The notes under the pieces were generated by a model. That model saw nothing but the letters and a program-made list of their open reading frames with translations. It was not told where the DNA came from and searched no databases. A stretch of 64,000 bases of DNA, taken from NCBI RefSeq assembly GCF_010614805.1, contig NZ_JAAFZC010000001.1, positions 248,001-312,000 on the forward strand. The letters are read 5' to 3'. A program made the translations under genes and the position numbers. The DNA comes from Pseudooceanicola aestuarii. GTDB taxonomy: Bacteria > Pseudomonadota > Alphaproteobacteria > Rhodobacterales > Rhodobacteraceae. Below, piece by piece: positions 47,207 to 56,516 of the stretch; within the stretch, counting starts at the first letter, position 1; each line of letters opens with the position of its first letter.

Positions 47207-48720
47207 CGGACAAACTTCTTTCGATCGCGGGCCTGACCAAGGCCTATCCCGGCGTCGTGGCCAATGACGACGTGACCTTCGATATCCACGCCGGCGAAGT
47301 CCACGCCCTGCTGGGCGAGAATGGCGCGGGCAAGTCAACGCTGGTCAAGATGATCTACGGGCTGGTGAAACCCGATTCCGGCCACATGATGCTGAACGGC
47401 ACCGCCTTCGCCCCGGCAGAACCGAAGGCCGCACGCGCGGCGGGTGTGGCGATGGTGTTTCAACATTTCTCCCTGTTCGACGCGATGAACGTAGCCGAAA
47501 ATATCGCTCTGGGGATGGCTGACCCGCCGCGCACCCGCGAGCTTGCCGACCGCATCCGCGAGGTCTCGGACCTCTACGGGCTGCCGCTGGACCCCTGGCG
47601 CGTAGTGGGCGATCTGTCGGCAGGCGAGCGCCAGCGTGTGGAGATCGTGCGCTGCCTGTTGCAGAACCCGCGCCTGCTGATCATGGACGAGCCGACTTCG
47701 GTTCTGACGCCGCAGGAGGTGGAGATCCTGTTTGCCACCCTGCGCAAGCTGAAGGCCGACGGCACGTCGATCCTGTATATCTCGCACAAGCTTGAGGAGA
47801 TCCGCACCCTGTGTGACGAGGCGACGATCCTGCGGCTGGGCCGCAAGGTCGCGACCTGCACCCCGCGCGAGGTCACCGCCGCCCAGATGGCGGAATTGAT
47901 GGTCGGCGCCGAATTGCACCGCCCGGAGCGGGAAGAAAAGGCCCCCGGCGAGGTTCGGCTGGAGCTGCGCGGGCTGAACGTCGCCTCCCCCGGTCAGTTC
48001 GGCACGTCGCTGAAAGACATTTCCCTGACCGTTCGCGCGGGCGAGGTTCTGGGCCTGGCCGGGGTTGCCGGCAATGGCCAGGACGAGGTTCTGGCCGCCC
48101 TCTCCGGCGAATTGCGCGCCGCCCCCGGCATGATCCGCCTGGACGGTGCGGAAATTGGCGCCGCCGGCCCCGGCACGCGGCGACGCTTGGGTCTGCTGAC
48201 CGGTCCGGAGGAACGGTTGGGCCACGCCGCCGCCCCCGACATGAGCCTGACGGAAAACGCTCTTCTCACCGGTGCGGAGCGCGAGGGCCTGCTGACCCGT
48301 GGTTTTCTGAAATGGGGCAAGGCGGAAGATTTCGCCCGCCGCATCATCGAAAGGTTTGACGTGCGCACCCCCGGCACCGCCACGGCCGCGCGCGCGCTGT
48401 CGGGGGGCAATCTGCAAAAATTCGTCATCGGTCGCGAGGTGCTGCAACGGCCCGAGGTTCTGGTACTGAACCAGCCGACCTGGGGCGTGGATGCCGCCGC
48501 CGCCGCCACGATCCGGCAGGCGATCCTGGACCTGGCCGCCGGCGGCACCGCCGTGATCGTGATCAGCCAGGATCTGGACGAATTGATGGAGGTCTCCGAC
48601 CGCTTTGCCGCGCTGAACGAGGGGCGGCTGTCCGACATCCGCCCCGCCCGCGGGCTGAGCATGGAGGAGATCGGCCTGATGATGGGCGGCGCCCACGGGA
48701 TGGAGGTGGCGCATGTCTGA
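47203..48720 (+). CDS. Purine nucleoside-type ABC transporter ATPase
   Basis: A 505-residue double ATPase of the sugar/nucleoside group (YufO, RbsA-like). The first half has Walker A GENGAGKST, signature LSAGERQRVEI and Walker B LLIMDEPTS. The second half is degenerate (GVAGNGQDE in place of Walker A; LSGGNLQKFVI; VLVLNQPTWGVD), as is usual in this group. It starts with GTG at 47203, overlapping xdhC. With the two permeases and the BMP protein below it should import a purine nucleoside or base; the xdh genes argue for a purine. Confidence 0.92.
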   Translation: MTDKLLSIAGLTKAYPGVVANDDVTFDIHAGEVHALLGENGAGKSTLVKMIYGLVKPDSGHMMLNGTAFAPAEPKAARAAGVAMVFQHFSLFDAMNVAENIALGMADPPRTRELADRIREVSDLYGLPLDPWRVVGDLSAGERQRVEIVRCLLQNPRLLIMDEPTSVLTPQEVEILFATLRKLKADGTSILYISHKLEEIRTLCDEATILRLGRKVATCTPREVTAAQMAELMVGAELHRPEREEKAPGEVRLELRGLNVASPGQFGTSLKDISLTVRAGEVLGLAGVAGNGQDEVLAALSGELRAAPGMIRLDGAEIGAAGPGTRRRLGLLTGPEERLGHAAAPDMSLTENALLTGAEREGLLTRGFLKWGKAEDFARRIIERFDVRTPGTATAARALSGGNLQKFVIGREVLQRPEVLVLNQPTWGVDAAAAATIRQAILDLAAGGTAVIVISQDLDELMEVSDRFAALNEGRLSDIRPARGLSMEEIGLMMGGAHGMEVAHV

Positions 48721-48734
48721 CATGGCCTGCCGGG

Positions 48735-48775
48735 CGGGGGGCTTTCCGCCCCCCGAGGCGCCGTACCGGGCGCCT
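48735..48775. repeat. Double palindrome between transporter genes
   Basis: Two perfect hairpins stand side by side: CGGGGGGC-TTTCC-GCCCCCCG and AGGCGCC-GTACCG-GGCGCCT, followed by CCCCCCGGAAAGTATTGACG. It resembles the element at 21159-21191 and looks like a dispersed intergenic repeat. Lying inside the operon, it may lower or separate expression of ATPase and permease genes. Confidence 0.5.
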
Positions 48776-48819
48776 CTCCCCCCGGAAAGTATTGACGAGA
48801 CAAAGATGGAGCGGCGTGG

Positions 48820-49902
48820 ATGCTGAGGTTGGAAAAACGGCCGCAGCCCTCGGCCCTGTTCGCCTATGTCACCCCGTTCCTGGCGGTGCTGGCCACGATG
48901 ATTGCCGGGGGATTGCTGTTCGCCGCCCTGGGCAAGGACCCGGTCGAGGCGCTGCGCGTCATCTTCTGGGATCCGCTGTTCGGCGAATTCGCATTCTACT
49001 ATCGCCCGCAGCTGCTGGTCAAAGGCGCGCCGCTGGTCCTGATCGCCATCGGGCTCAGCCTGGGCTTTCGCGCCGGGATCTGGAACATCGGGGCGGAGGG
49101 GCAATATATCCTGGGTGCCATCTGCGGCGCGGGTGTCGGCCTGGCCTTCTATCCGATGGAGGGCTGGTTCATCTTTCCGCTGATGGTCATCGCCGGCGCC
49201 CTGGGCGGATGGGTCTGGGCGATGATTCCGGCCCTTCTGAAGGTCCGGTTCGGCACCAACGAGATCCTCGTGTCGCTGATGCTGGTCTATGTGGCCGAAC
49301 AGCTTCTTGCCTCCGCCTCCCTCGGATTGTTGAAGAACCCCGAGGGCTTCGGCTTTCCCGGATCGCGAAATCTGCAACAATATGCGTCGGCCCATAATGC
49401 CGAGCTGTTCGCCGGGACAGGGATGCATTGGGGCGTTGCGGCGGCGGTAATCGCGGTGATCTTTGCCTATGTGCTGCTGAACCGGCATATCCTGGGCTAC
49501 CACATCCGCCTGACCGGCGAGGCGCCCCGCGCCGCGCGGTTCGCGGGTGTGCGGCCTGCGCGGCTGATCCTGTTCTGCCTTGGCACCTCTGGCGCCCTGG
49601 CAGGTCTGGCGGGTCTGTTCGAGGTGGCCGGGCCAGCGGGCCAGGTCAGCATCGATTTCAATGTCGGCTACGGGTTCACCGCGATCATCGTCGCCTTTCT
49701 GGGGCGGTTGCACCCGGTGGGCATCCTGCTGGCCGGGCTGTTGATGGCGTTGACCTATATCGGCGGTGACAGCGCGCAAAGCCAGCTGGGCCTGCCCGCC
49801 GCCGCGATCCAGGTGTTCCAGGGGATGCTGCTGTTCTTTCTGCTGGCGGTGGATGTCCTGACCAATTACCGCCTGCGTCCCGCCACGAGGGAGACCGCCT
49901 GA
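48820..49902 (+). CDS. ABC transporter permease (YufP-type)
   Basis: A 360-residue inner-membrane permease with about ten hydrophobic segments. GLSLGFRAGIWNIGAEGQYILGA is the conserved motif of BMP-associated and branched-chain-type permeases, and GTNEILVSLMLVYVAEQLL and GEAPRAARFAGVRPARL are typical of the nucleoside group. It overlaps the next permease by one base. It is separated from the ATPase gene by the palindromic repeat. Confidence 0.9.
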   Translation: MLRLEKRPQPSALFAYVTPFLAVLATMIAGGLLFAALGKDPVEALRVIFWDPLFGEFAFYYRPQLLVKGAPLVLIAIGLSLGFRAGIWNIGAEGQYILGAICGAGVGLAFYPMEGWFIFPLMVIAGALGGWVWAMIPALLKVRFGTNEILVSLMLVYVAEQLLASASLGLLKNPEGFGFPGSRNLQQYASAHNAELFAGTGMHWGVAAAVIAVIFAYVLLNRHILGYHIRLTGEAPRAARFAGVRPARLILFCLGTSGALAGLAGLFEVAGPAGQVSIDFNVGYGFTAIIVAFLGRLHPVGILLAGLLMALTYIGGDSAQSQLGLPAAAIQVFQGMLLFFLLAVDVLTNYRLRPATRETA

Positions 49903-50822
49903 TGGACCTGTCCGCAATCAATCCCGTCCTGCTGATCGCCTCGCTCATGGTGGCGGCGACCGCCGTGATGATCGCCGCCGTGGGCGAACTGGTCGTCGAA
50001 CGCGCGGGCGTGCTGAACCTGGGCGTGGAGGGGATGATGATCACCGGCGCGATATGCGGCTTTGCCGTGGCCGTGGGCACCGGTTCCCCCACCATCGGCT
50101 TTGTCGCCGCCGCTGCGGGCGGCGCCCTGCTTTCGCTGCTGTTCGCCGGGCTGACGCAATTCGCGCTGGCCAACCAGGTGGCGTCGGGATTGGCGCTGAC
50201 GCTGTTCGGGCTGGGATTGTCATCGCTGCTGGGCCAGGGCTATGTCGGGATCAAACCGCCCGCCACGCCCCGGCTGGACATCCCCGTGCTGACCGATCTG
50301 CCGGTGGTCGGACGGATCCTGTTCGGTCATGATCTGATGGTCTATTTCGGGGTCGCGCTGGTCGCCGCCGTCTGGGGGTTTCTGACCTATACCCGCGCCG
50401 GGCTGGTGCTGCGCGCGGTGGGTGAGAACCACGACGCCGCCCATGCCCTTGGCTACAAGGTCCGCCTGATCCGGGTGGCCGCCATCGCGTTCGGCGGCGC
50501 CTGCGCCGGGCTGGGCGGGGCCTACATCTCCCTGATCCGGGTGCCACAATGGACCGAAGGCATGACCGCGGGCGTCGGCTGGATCGCCCTGGCGCTGGTG
50601 GTCTTTGCCTCGTGGAAACCCTGGCGCGTCCTGCTGGGTGCCTATCTTTTCGGCGGCGTCACCGTACTACAGCTCAATCTACAGGCGGCGGGCCTTGCCA
50701 TTCCCGTCGAATACCTTTCCATGTCCCCATACCTGATCACCATCCTCGTGCTGGTCATCATGTCCGCGGACCGCAGCCGGGCGCCTGCCTCGCTGGGACG
50801 GTCCTTTCACGCCTCTCAGTGA
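49902..50822 (+). CDS. ABC transporter permease (YufQ-type)
   Basis: A 306-residue second permease subunit with eight or so membrane segments. ERAGVLNLGVEGMMITGA is the family signature, and RAVGENHDAAHALGYKVRLIR is the cytoplasmic coupling region. It follows the first permease without a gap and is followed after 33 bp by the binding-protein gene. Specificity follows from the operon, not from this sequence. Confidence 0.9.
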   Translation: MDLSAINPVLLIASLMVAATAVMIAAVGELVVERAGVLNLGVEGMMITGAICGFAVAVGTGSPTIGFVAAAAGGALLSLLFAGLTQFALANQVASGLALTLFGLGLSSLLGQGYVGIKPPATPRLDIPVLTDLPVVGRILFGHDLMVYFGVALVAAVWGFLTYTRAGLVLRAVGENHDAAHALGYKVRLIRVAAIAFGGACAGLGGAYISLIRVPQWTEGMTAGVGWIALALVVFASWKPWRVLLGAYLFGGVTVLQLNLQAAGLAIPVEYLSMSPYLITILVLVIMSADRSRAPASLGRSFHASQ

Positions 50823-50855
50823 GGCCCGCTGCCACCACCAATCAGGGAGAAGCAG

Positions 50856-51938
50856 ATGCAAAAGAGAACATTCCTGGCCAGTGCCGCCATGACCCTGGCG
50901 CTTGCCACCGGCGCCTTTGCCGCCAGCCACGCCGAGAAGGTCAAGGTCGGCTTTGTCTACGTCGGCCCCGTCGGCGACGGCGGCTGGACCTACGAACATG
51001 ACCAGGGCCGCCTGGCGGTCGAGGAGGAATTCGGCGACGCGGTCGAAACCGTCTTCGTGGAGAACGTCCCCGAAGGCCCCGACGCCGAACGCGTGATGAC
51101 CGAGATGGCGCTGAACGGTGCCGATCTGATCTTCTCCACCTCTTTCGGTTACATGGATCCGACGATCAACGTCGCCCAGAAATTCCCCGACGTGAAATTC
51201 GAGCACGCCACCGGCTACAAGCGCGCCGACAACGTCTCCACCTATTCCGCGCGCTTCTACGAGGGCCGGGCGGTGCAGGGCACGATCGCGGGCCACATGA
51301 CCGAAAGCAACGTGGTGGGCTATATCGGCTCCTACCCGATCCCTGAGGTCATTCGCGGCATCAACTCCGCCTATATCCACGCCAAGAAGGTCAACCCCGA
51401 CGTCGAGTTCAAGATCGTCTGGGCCTTCACCTGGTTCGATCCCGCCAAGGAAGCCGACGCCGCCCGCACCCTGATCGAACAGGGCGCCGACGTGATCCTG
51501 CAACACACCGATTCCACCGCGCCCCAGGCCGCGGCCGAGGCGGCAGGCAACGTGATCACCTTTGGCCAGGCCTCCGACATGGCCGAATTCGCGCCGAAAC
51601 CGCGGGTGTCCTCGATCATCGACAACTGGGCGCCCTATTACATCGCTCGCGTGCAGGCGGTCATGGATGGCAATTGGGAAAGCATGGACACCTGGGATGG
51701 CATCGGCCCGGGCATGGTGGGCATCGGCGAGATCACCGATGCGGTCCCCGCCGAGGTCAAGGAAGAGGCGCTGGCCCTGAAGGACGCGCTGGCAGACGGC
51801 AGCTACCACGCCTTTACCGGCCCGCTGAAGAAGCAGGACGGCTCCGACTGGCTGGCCGAGGGCGAGACGGCGGATGACGGCACCCTGGCCGGCATGAACT
51901 TCTACGTCGAAGGGCTGGACGGCGAGATCCCGCAATAA
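50856..51938 (+). CDS. BMP-family substrate-binding protein
   Basis: A 360-residue periplasmic binding protein of the basic membrane protein (BmpA/PnrA) family. Signal peptide MQKRTFLASAAMTLALATGA, then the BMP start VKVGFVYVGPVGDGGWTYEH; no lipobox, so it is free in the periplasm. IFSTSFGYMDPTINVAQKFP and EQGADVILQHTDSTAPQAA are conserved. Characterised members bind purine nucleosides; in this operon adenosine, guanosine, inosine or a purine base is a reasonable ligand. A terminator follows. Confidence 0.92.
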   Translation: MQKRTFLASAAMTLALATGAFAASHAEKVKVGFVYVGPVGDGGWTYEHDQGRLAVEEEFGDAVETVFVENVPEGPDAERVMTEMALNGADLIFSTSFGYMDPTINVAQKFPDVKFEHATGYKRADNVSTYSARFYEGRAVQGTIAGHMTESNVVGYIGSYPIPEVIRGINSAYIHAKKVNPDVEFKIVWAFTWFDPAKEADAARTLIEQGADVILQHTDSTAPQAAAEAAGNVITFGQASDMAEFAPKPRVSSIIDNWAPYYIARVQAVMDGNWESMDTWDGIGPGMVGIGEITDAVPAEVKEEALALKDALADGSYHAFTGPLKKQDGSDWLAEGETADDGTLAGMNFYVEGLDGEIPQ

Positions 51939-51960
51939 TCGCCCCCCAGGCCCGATGACG

Positions 51961-51986
51961 AAGGCCCGCCCGAAACGGCGGGCCTT
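51961..51986 (+). terminator. Terminator of the xdh/ABC operon
   Basis: AAGGCCCGCC and GGCGGGCCTT form a perfect 10-bp stem with a 6-base loop, followed by TCTGCTGTTT. It lies 22 bp after the BMP gene. Confidence 0.8.
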
Positions 51987-52160
51987 CTGCTGTTTCACCC
52001 CGTTCGTACCCGCCTGTTGTCCCCATTCGCCCCGGCCCCGCCGCCTCGCCGAACGCCTGCCCGCCCCGTCCACAGGACGCCGAAACAGGCGCCTCCCGCG
52101 CGCCGCCTGACGCGCTGGAGGGGGCTGTAACTTCCCCGCGCCCCGTGTCATGGTTTCGCC

Positions 52161-53249
52161 ATGAACGACCATACCGACATTCTGATCGCCGGTGGCGGTG
52201 TCGCCGGGATCACCGCGGCAGCGGCGCTGGCGCGCGATGCCACACTCCGCTTGCTGGAGCGTGAGACCCACCTGGCCAGCCACGCCTCCGGTCGGTCGGC
52301 GGCGATGTTTCTGCCCGCTTATGGCAATGGGGCCGTGCGCGCCCTGAACGAGGCCAGCGCCGAGGCGCATCACCATCTGGACGGCGGCGTGCTGTCCCCG
52401 CGCGGCCTGATGGTCATCGCCCGCGCAGGCAAGGAAGACGCCTTTGCCGATCAGGCCGCCCGCATGGGGCTGGCCGCCATCGACCTCGCCGAAGCCCAGG
52501 CAAAACTGCCGATCCTGCGCGCCGATCTGATCGCCCGCGCCGGGTGGCAAGCGGCGGCCTGGGATCTGGACACCGACCTGCTGATCCAGAATGCCGCGCG
52601 CCGGGCAAAAGCCGCCGGGGCAGAGCTGCGCACCGGAGCGGAGATCACCGGCATCTCCCGCGCCAACGGCCGCTGGCAGGTCACGGCGGGAGCCAAGATG
52701 TTCACCGCCGATATCCTGGTGAACGCCTCCGGCGCTTGGGCCGACGGCCTGGCCTCCCTCGCCGGGGTCGCTCCGCTGGGCCTGCAACCGATGCGCCGCT
52801 CCATGGCGCAATTGCCCGCCCCCGAAGGGCACGACATCGCCAACTGGCCCTTCACCGAGGAGATCACCGAGCGCTGGTACGCCCGCCCCGCCGGCGGCCG
52901 CTGGGTCGTCTCCCCCAGCGAGGAAGACCCCGTACCGGCAATGGATGCCTGGGCTGACGACATGGTGCTGGCGGAGGGCCTCGCCCGCTACGAGGACATG
53001 GTGACCGCCCCGGTGACACGGGTCGAAACCTCTTGGGCGGGGCTGCGCACCTTTGCCCCTGACCGCAGTTTGGTGATCGGCCGGGCCAGTGACCACCCGG
53101 CCTTCTTCTGGCTGGCGGGTCAGGGCGGCTACGGTTTCCAGACCGCCCCCGCTGCGGCCCGGCTGACCGCCGACCTGATCGCCGGCCGTCCTGCGGAACT
53201 GGACGCCGCCACCACCGCTGCCCTCGCCCCTGCAAGGTTCGCCGCATGA
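52161..53249 (+). CDS. FAD-dependent oxidoreductase (DAO family)
   Basis: A 362-residue flavoprotein. The N-terminus has the FAD-binding Rossmann motif (ILIAGGGVAGITAAAALA, then a Glu). ASHASGRSAAMFLPAYG and the C-terminal FFWLAGQGGYGFQTAP, where the flavin ring sits, are typical of D-amino-acid or glycine oxidases and related amine oxidases. The substrate cannot be told. No signal peptide. The next gene overlaps its stop by four bases. Confidence 0.88.
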   Translation: MNDHTDILIAGGGVAGITAAAALARDATLRLLERETHLASHASGRSAAMFLPAYGNGAVRALNEASAEAHHHLDGGVLSPRGLMVIARAGKEDAFADQAARMGLAAIDLAEAQAKLPILRADLIARAGWQAAAWDLDTDLLIQNAARRAKAAGAELRTGAEITGISRANGRWQVTAGAKMFTADILVNASGAWADGLASLAGVAPLGLQPMRRSMAQLPAPEGHDIANWPFTEEITERWYARPAGGRWVVSPSEEDPVPAMDAWADDMVLAEGLARYEDMVTAPVTRVETSWAGLRTFAPDRSLVIGRASDHPAFFWLAGQGGYGFQTAPAAARLTADLIAGRPAELDAATTAALAPARFAA

Positions 53250-53899
53250 CCCGGAAGCTCCCCCCCTCTGCCCGCAGATTCGAACCTATGACAGGCGGGC
53301 GCTTGCGCCTGCCTGCGGCGGATCGGAACGCCGGACCGATCACTGACCTGGTGGCCGAACACGGCCCCGCGCGGGGGCTGGCGCTGGAGCTGGCCTCGGG
53401 CGCCGGGCAGCATGTCTGTCACCTGGCCCGCCGCCTGCCCGACCTGTCCTGGCAACCCAGCGAGATCGCCGCCGACCGCAGGCAGAGCATCGATGCCCAT
53501 GCGGCCCACGAAGGGCTGACCAACATCCGCCGCGCCGTCCATCTGAACGCCACCGTCCCCGGCTGGGCGCGGGAGCATCGCAACCAGGATCTGATCGTGC
53601 TGGTCAACCTGTTGCACCTTGTCTCACGCCAGGAAGCCGACATCCTGATCGAGGAAGTCGGCCGCGCCCTCGCCCCCGGCGGCACCTTCGTCCTTTACGG
53701 CCCCTTCCGCCGCAACGGCATCCTGACCAGCCCCGGCGACGAACGCTTTGATGCCGACCTGCGCGCCACCGATCCCGAGATCGGCTACAAGGACGATCAC
53801 GACGTGACGGACATGCTGCACGCCAATTGGCTGAACCTCGACCATGTCATCGAAATGCCCGCCAACAACCTCGCCTTCATCGCCCGACGCGCGCGGTAG
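53246..53899 (+). CDS. DUF938 SAM-dependent methyltransferase-like
   Basis: A 217-residue protein of the DUF938 family. ALELASGAGQHVCHLARRLP is the SAM-binding glycine motif, followed by LIVLVNLLHLVS and GTFVLYGPFRRNGILTSPGD, which are family hallmarks. The target is unknown. It is coupled to the FAD oxidoreductase through an ATGA overlap; whether the two act together is not known. Confidence 0.88.
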   Translation: MTRKLPPSARRFEPMTGGRLRLPAADRNAGPITDLVAEHGPARGLALELASGAGQHVCHLARRLPDLSWQPSEIAADRRQSIDAHAAHEGLTNIRRAVHLNATVPGWAREHRNQDLIVLVNLLHLVSRQEADILIEEVGRALAPGGTFVLYGPFRRNGILTSPGDERFDADLRATDPEIGYKDDHDVTDMLHANWLNLDHVIEMPANNLAFIARRAR

Positions 53900-53901
53900 G
53901 G

Positions 53902-54414
53902 TTAGAGGGCAAGCGTCTGCATGGAAGAAACGACGCTGCATATCCCGGCAAAGAAACATCCCATGGACCCAAGGGCTGATGCAACTGCGCCGATATGGAA
54001 GGCCATACGGACGCGCAGCGGCCATTTGGCTTTGCTGTCCGGACGAATGAACGGCGGTTTGTAGAAATAGGTCTCGGTCGAGAAGAGTCCTGAATCCAGA
54101 AAATTGACGAGTTAGGCAAAGGCCGAGGTCACGATTGCCAGACCTACGCCCCAGGCAAAGCGAGACATGGGGTTTACCAGATGTGCGATGTCGATGTCGG
54201 CACCATTGGCCGATTCGATGGCCCCTGCAAACGCGAGCAGAGCGATGACAGCCCCGCCGTTCACCAGGATAAGCGACTTCACCACCAGCGCCGCCGAGTC
54301 CAAAGCAGCCTGATTGATCATCAGCTTGGCTTCTTGGCGCTGTGAATGCGCACGGCACGCCAGCTCGACCATACGTTCGGTATATACCGCGTCCGCCTCT
54401 TCCAAGTTTTCCAT
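53902..54414 (-). pseudogene. Small membrane protein gene split by an ochre codon
   Basis: The frame starts MENLEEADAVYTERMVELAC, has two predicted membrane helices (VVKSLILVNGGAVIALLAFA; FAWGVGLAIVTSAFA) and stops at TAA 54112-54114 after 100 residues. The same frame then stays open for another 70 codons (LVNFLDSGLFSTETYF, then a third and fourth hydrophobic stretch AFHIGAVASALGSMGCFFAG) up to TAA at 53902. The open continuation and the helix pattern suggest a single 170-residue, four-helix protein that has suffered one nonsense change. I do not recognise the family. The 100-residue product could still be made. Confidence 0.55.
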
Positions 54415-54470
54415 GCAAATGCCCTTCGATCAAATGAAGCGAAGATAGCACGCACTTCCGAAGACGCGAA

Positions 54471-54494
54471 AAGCCCCGCCAACTGGCGGGGCTT
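54471..54494 (-). terminator. rpsA terminator
   Basis: AAGCCCCGCC and GGCGGGGCTT form a perfect 10-bp stem with loop AACT. On the minus strand it is followed by TTCGCG. It sits about 40 bp after the rpsA stop and before the membrane-protein gene on the same strand. Confidence 0.75.
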
Positions 54495-54531
54495 TCCTGT
54501 GTCTGCGGTCGGACCCGGAGGTCCGGAACGA

Positions 54532-56214
54532 TTACTCGTCGTCGCGCTTGAGCGCGGCGCCCAGGATGTCGCCCAGCGATGCACCGGAGTCGGACGAACC
54601 GTATTGCTGCACGGCCTCTTTCTCTTCGGCGATCTCGCGGGCCTTGATCGACAGACCCAGACGGCGGGATTTGCTGTCCACGTTGGTCACGCGCACATCA
54701 ACCTTGTTGCCGACGGAGAAACGTTCGGGGCGCTGTTCGGCACGGTCGCGGGACAGGTCGGAGCGACGGATGAAGGATTTCATGCCTTCGAACTCGACCT
54801 CGATGCCGCCGTCCTCGATCGCCGTCACTTCGACGGTGATGATCGAACCGCGCTTCACGCCGCCCACGGCTTCGGCGAACTTGTCGCCGCCGACGTTCTT
54901 GATGGACAGGGAGATTCGTTCCTTGTCGGTGTCGACTTCGGAAACGACCGCCTGAACCATGTCGCCCTTGCGGTAGTTCTGGATCGCGTCCTCACCCCGT
55001 TCGTCCCAGGACAGGTCGGACAGGTGAACCATGCCGTCGATGTCGCCCTGAAGGCCGACGAACAGACCGAATTCGGTGATGTTCTTGACCTCGCCCTCGA
55101 CAACGGTGCCGACGGGATGGGTTTCCTCGAACACTTCCCACGGGTTGCGCATCGTCTGCTTCAGGCCCAGGGAGACGCGGCGTTTCGCCTGGTCGATCTC
55201 CAGAACCATGACTTCCACTTCTTGCGAGGTGGAGACGATCTTGCCCGGATGCACGTTCTTCTTGGTCCAGGACATCTCGGAGACGTGGACCAGACCTTCG
55301 ACGCCCGGCTCCAGCTCCACGAATGCGCCGTAATCGGTGATGTTCGTCACGCGGCCCTTGTGCACGGATTCCAACGGGTACTTGGCAGCCACCAGATCCC
55401 ACGGATCTTCCTGAAGCTGCTTCATGCCCAGGGAAATACGATGGGTTTCCTTGTTGATCTTGATGACCTGGACCTTCACGGTCTCGCCGATCGACAGGAT
55501 CTCGGAGGGGTGGTTGACGCGGCGCCAGGCCATGTCGGTGACGTGCAGCAGGCCGTCCACACCGCCCAGATCGACGAATGCGCCGTACTCGGTGATGTTC
55601 TTGACCACGCCGTCAACGGCCTGACCTTCGGTCAGGTTGGCGATGACCTCGGCGCGCTGTTCGGCACGGGATTCTTCCAGGATCGCACGGCGGGAGACAA
55701 CGATGTTGCCGCGGCGGCGGTCCATTTTCAGGATCTGGAACGGTTGTTTCAGACCCATCAGCGGGCCGGCGTCACGCACGGGGCGCACGTCAACCTGGGA
55801 GCCGGGCAGGAACGCCACGGCGCCGCCCAGATCGACGGTAAAGCCACCCTTGACCCGGCCGAAGATCGCACCTTCGACGCGCTGGTCATCGGCATAGGCT
55901 TTCTCAAGACGGTCCCAGGCCTCTTCGCGGCGGGCCATCTCGCGGCTGATCACGGCTTCGCCGCGCGCGTTCTCGGCGGAACGCAGGTACACTTCGACCT
56001 CGTCACCGACCTCGATCTCGGGCGCTTCGCCGGGATTCGCGAATTCTTTCAGCTCGACACGGCCTTCCATCTTGTAGCCGACGTCGATGATGGCCTGGCC
56101 CGCTTCGACTGCGATGACCTTGCCCTTGACGACAGACCCTTCCTGGGGCGTGTCCATTTCGAAGCTTTCGTTCAGGAGGGCTTCGAATTCCTCCATCGTG
56201 GTGTTCTGAGCCAT
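54532..56214 (-). CDS. rpsA: 30S ribosomal protein S1
   Basis: A 560-residue protein with six S1 (OB-fold) RNA-binding repeats. The best are GVVKNITEYGAFVDLGGVDGLLH, GRVTNITDYGAFVELEPGVEG and GEVKNITEFGLFVGLQGDIDG in the middle of the protein. The first two domains bind the ribosome through S2, the others bind mRNA. The length is normal. The usual upstream neighbour cmk is not here; lolD lies upstream on the same strand instead. AAGGA lies about 12 bases before the ATG. Confidence 0.97.
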   Translation of the reverse strand: MAQNTTMEEFEALLNESFEMDTPQEGSVVKGKVIAVEAGQAIIDVGYKMEGRVELKEFANPGEAPEIEVGDEVEVYLRSAENARGEAVISREMARREEAWDRLEKAYADDQRVEGAIFGRVKGGFTVDLGGAVAFLPGSQVDVRPVRDAGPLMGLKQPFQILKMDRRRGNIVVSRRAILEESRAEQRAEVIANLTEGQAVDGVVKNITEYGAFVDLGGVDGLLHVTDMAWRRVNHPSEILSIGETVKVQVIKINKETHRISLGMKQLQEDPWDLVAAKYPLESVHKGRVTNITDYGAFVELEPGVEGLVHVSEMSWTKKNVHPGKIVSTSQEVEVMVLEIDQAKRRVSLGLKQTMRNPWEVFEETHPVGTVVEGEVKNITEFGLFVGLQGDIDGMVHLSDLSWDERGEDAIQNYRKGDMVQAVVSEVDTDKERISLSIKNVGGDKFAEAVGGVKRGSIITVEVTAIEDGGIEVEFEGMKSFIRRSDLSRDRAEQRPERFSVGNKVDVRVTNVDSKSRRLGLSIKAREIAEEKEAVQQYGSSDSGASLGDILGAALKRDDE

Positions 56215-56516
56215 GTGGTCTCTGATTTCCTTTTACACGTTATTCTGGCCGCGCGGTTGTCTCCGCCGGTCTTGGGATTGGCCTTGTCCGGCATCCGCAA
56301 ACGAAAGAGGGCCGGTAGTTCCGACCCTGCCCGTATCCCTCGTCGCGGCGTTTGCGCCTTGTCGACGCGCGCGGGATACCCCGGAACGGCCGGCAAAGGC
56401 AAGCCCAAAGGCATCCGCGCCGACATCGGGACGGGCATTCGCGCAGCCGGAACGGAGGTGCTGCGAGGCCGCAACCGGGGCGAGGCGGGGCCGGTACAGG
56501 CGCGAGGCGGCGCCGG
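56215..56516 (-). other. rpsA upstream region
   Basis: 302 bp between the lolD stop and rpsA on the same strand. No gene is supportable. It should hold the rpsA promoter and a long leader. I see AAGGAAATCAGAGACCAC just before the start codon but no clear -35/-10 pair and no strong hairpin. Confidence 0.5.
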
